A DNA stretch of 22,649 nucleotides from Phoronis ovalis (taxonomy: Eukaryota > Phoronida > Phoronidae): assembly GCA_028565635.1 (NCBI GenBank), contig JAOXYB010085719.1:1-22649 (forward strand). Reading direction: 5' to 3'. Made by a program: the position numbers and the translations under genes. Shown one piece after another: positions 21,642-22,649 of the stretch; positions within the stretch are counted from its first letter, which is position 1; the number at the start of each line of letters is the position of its first letter. The notes below the pieces were generated by a model. That model did not search any database. It was not told where the DNA came from and worked only from the letters and a program-made list of their open reading frames with translations.

Positions 21642-22484
21642 TTAGTCACCAAGGAAATCAGCAACCAGGTCATAACTATCATCAGCCTGCTGGTCATCAG
21701 ACGGCCCATCGCCACTGCCTAAATTCATTGATTGTACCATTTCTAAATGATGTGCTCTCTTAATGTGTGTTTTTAAATTTCCTTTTTGAGTAAATGCTTG
21801 GTTGCAGTACTGACATTTGTGAGGTTTGTCACCACTGTGCTTCTTCAGATGAATTTGCAGGGCATTTTTCTGGTTGAAGGCTTTCTGACAAATAGTACAG
21901 ATAAATGGTCTCTCACCTAGAATGGAATTGTAAATTTTTATATTTTTAATTACAATCTTAAAAAAAACATCAAGTAATAGCCAGCCAAGGTTATTTTGCT
22001 ACAAGTGGAAAAGTAAAGATTTTGATTCAATTTCAAAATATATGAATATCGCACAATTTCATGAGCAATTAATTTCAACAATTTCTTTAATTTCAGTGAT
22101 GGAATTGGAAAAGTACTAGATGCAAGTTATCCACTGTATTATAGAAGTCTGGAGAATGCAAAGTAAAAAAAAAAACAAGCTGAGAACTATCTTTATAGTA
22201 GTATATTCAACCTAAATCTGACTTAGCTACAGCTATCATTTTTAAAATTGTCTTACATCAGCTATAACTGTTTACAAAAATAACACTGAGGACAACAGTC
22301 TCTTACCAGTATGTATTCGCTGATGTCTCTCGAGCTGACTTGGCTTTACAAAAGACTTATCACATGTCGGGCACTTGTGCTGACCAGACTTTGGTTTATT
22401 GAAGGCAGCTGACGTTGAGCGAGGGGCATGCGTTAGCAAGTGTTCTTTGAGGTGGCTACTTCGCTTGAAAGCTTTGTCACAAAT
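21642..22484 (-). CDS. ZNF236: C2H2 zinc finger protein, ZNF236 orthologue, last two exons
   Basis: Large multi-finger nuclear DNA-binding protein; only the C-terminus is here. Exons (minus): 22307-22484 and 21642-21916, joined in phase 1 within HTG|ERPF. The upstream acceptor is at 22485-22486 and earlier exons lie beyond the window. The exons carry four fingers: [17 protein letters not shown] (its first Cys comes from the previous exon, so that intron cuts the CxxC knuckle), [42 protein letters not shown] and [22 protein letters not shown]. The order, the long spacer after finger 1 and the wording ([40 protein letters not shown]) match the final four fingers of human ZNF236. An acidic ~35 residue tail ([18 protein letters not shown]) follows to the stop. 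The intron at 21917-22306 and sequence beyond 22485 show nothing else. Confidence 0.88.
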
Positions 22485-22649
22485 CTGTAAATTAGCACAT
22501 GAAGAACAAAATATGAACAATATCGAATTTAAAACTGTTTTTAGTGTAGAGACTTGTATTTTTAATGTAAACTTATCACTATGCGAGTAATAAATGATTT
22601 AAATTTCAAATGGATATCACATTCCCTTCTTGAGATATCCCACTAACAG

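Overview
The window is invertebrate animal nuclear DNA. It is AT-rich, the genes are split by short GT..AG introns of roughly 0.1-1.3 kb, and all five recognisable proteins are animal orthologues. The species cannot be fixed from the sequence; a marine invertebrate such as a lophotrochozoan is a guess.

Layout from left to right. (1) 465-5962, minus: a RANBP9/RANBP10 orthologue (SPRY-LisH-CTLH-CRA scaffold of the CTLH/GID ubiquitin ligase), 9 coding exons, with the last ~45 residues off the left edge. Its first intron holds a ~530 bp foldback element with ~190 bp inverted arms and a flanking 10 bp direct repeat. (2) 6727-14016, plus: a TSNAXIP1 orthologue, 13 certain and one optional coding exons, ~740 aa. 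The two genes are head to head with 764 bp between start codons; RANBP10 and TSNAXIP1 have the same arrangement on human chromosome 16q22.1. (3) 14664-17974, minus: TMPPE, a multi-pass membrane protein with a metallophosphoesterase domain, 5 coding exons, 447 aa, tail to tail with TSNAXIP1. (4) 18368-18521, minus: a small exon coding a membrane-anchor peptide I do not recognise; it may be the first exon of the TMPPE transcript. (5) 18741-19811, plus: HMBS (porphobilinogen deaminase), complete and intronless. It is divergent from the small exon across a ~220 bp promoter with a perfect CRE. (6) 21642-22484, minus: the last two exons of a ZNF236 orthologue (C2H2 zinc fingers), tail to tail with HMBS.

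The genes do unrelated jobs: protein degradation scaffold, sperm/cilium-associated protein, membrane phosphoesterase, heme synthesis and transcription factor. The organisation is alternating divergent and convergent pairs. I found no new multi-gene system. The points most worth a second look are the ancient head-to-head pair, the foldback element, the intronless HMBS, the one-motif-per-exon structure of TMPPE, and the small membrane ORF upstream of TMPPE.
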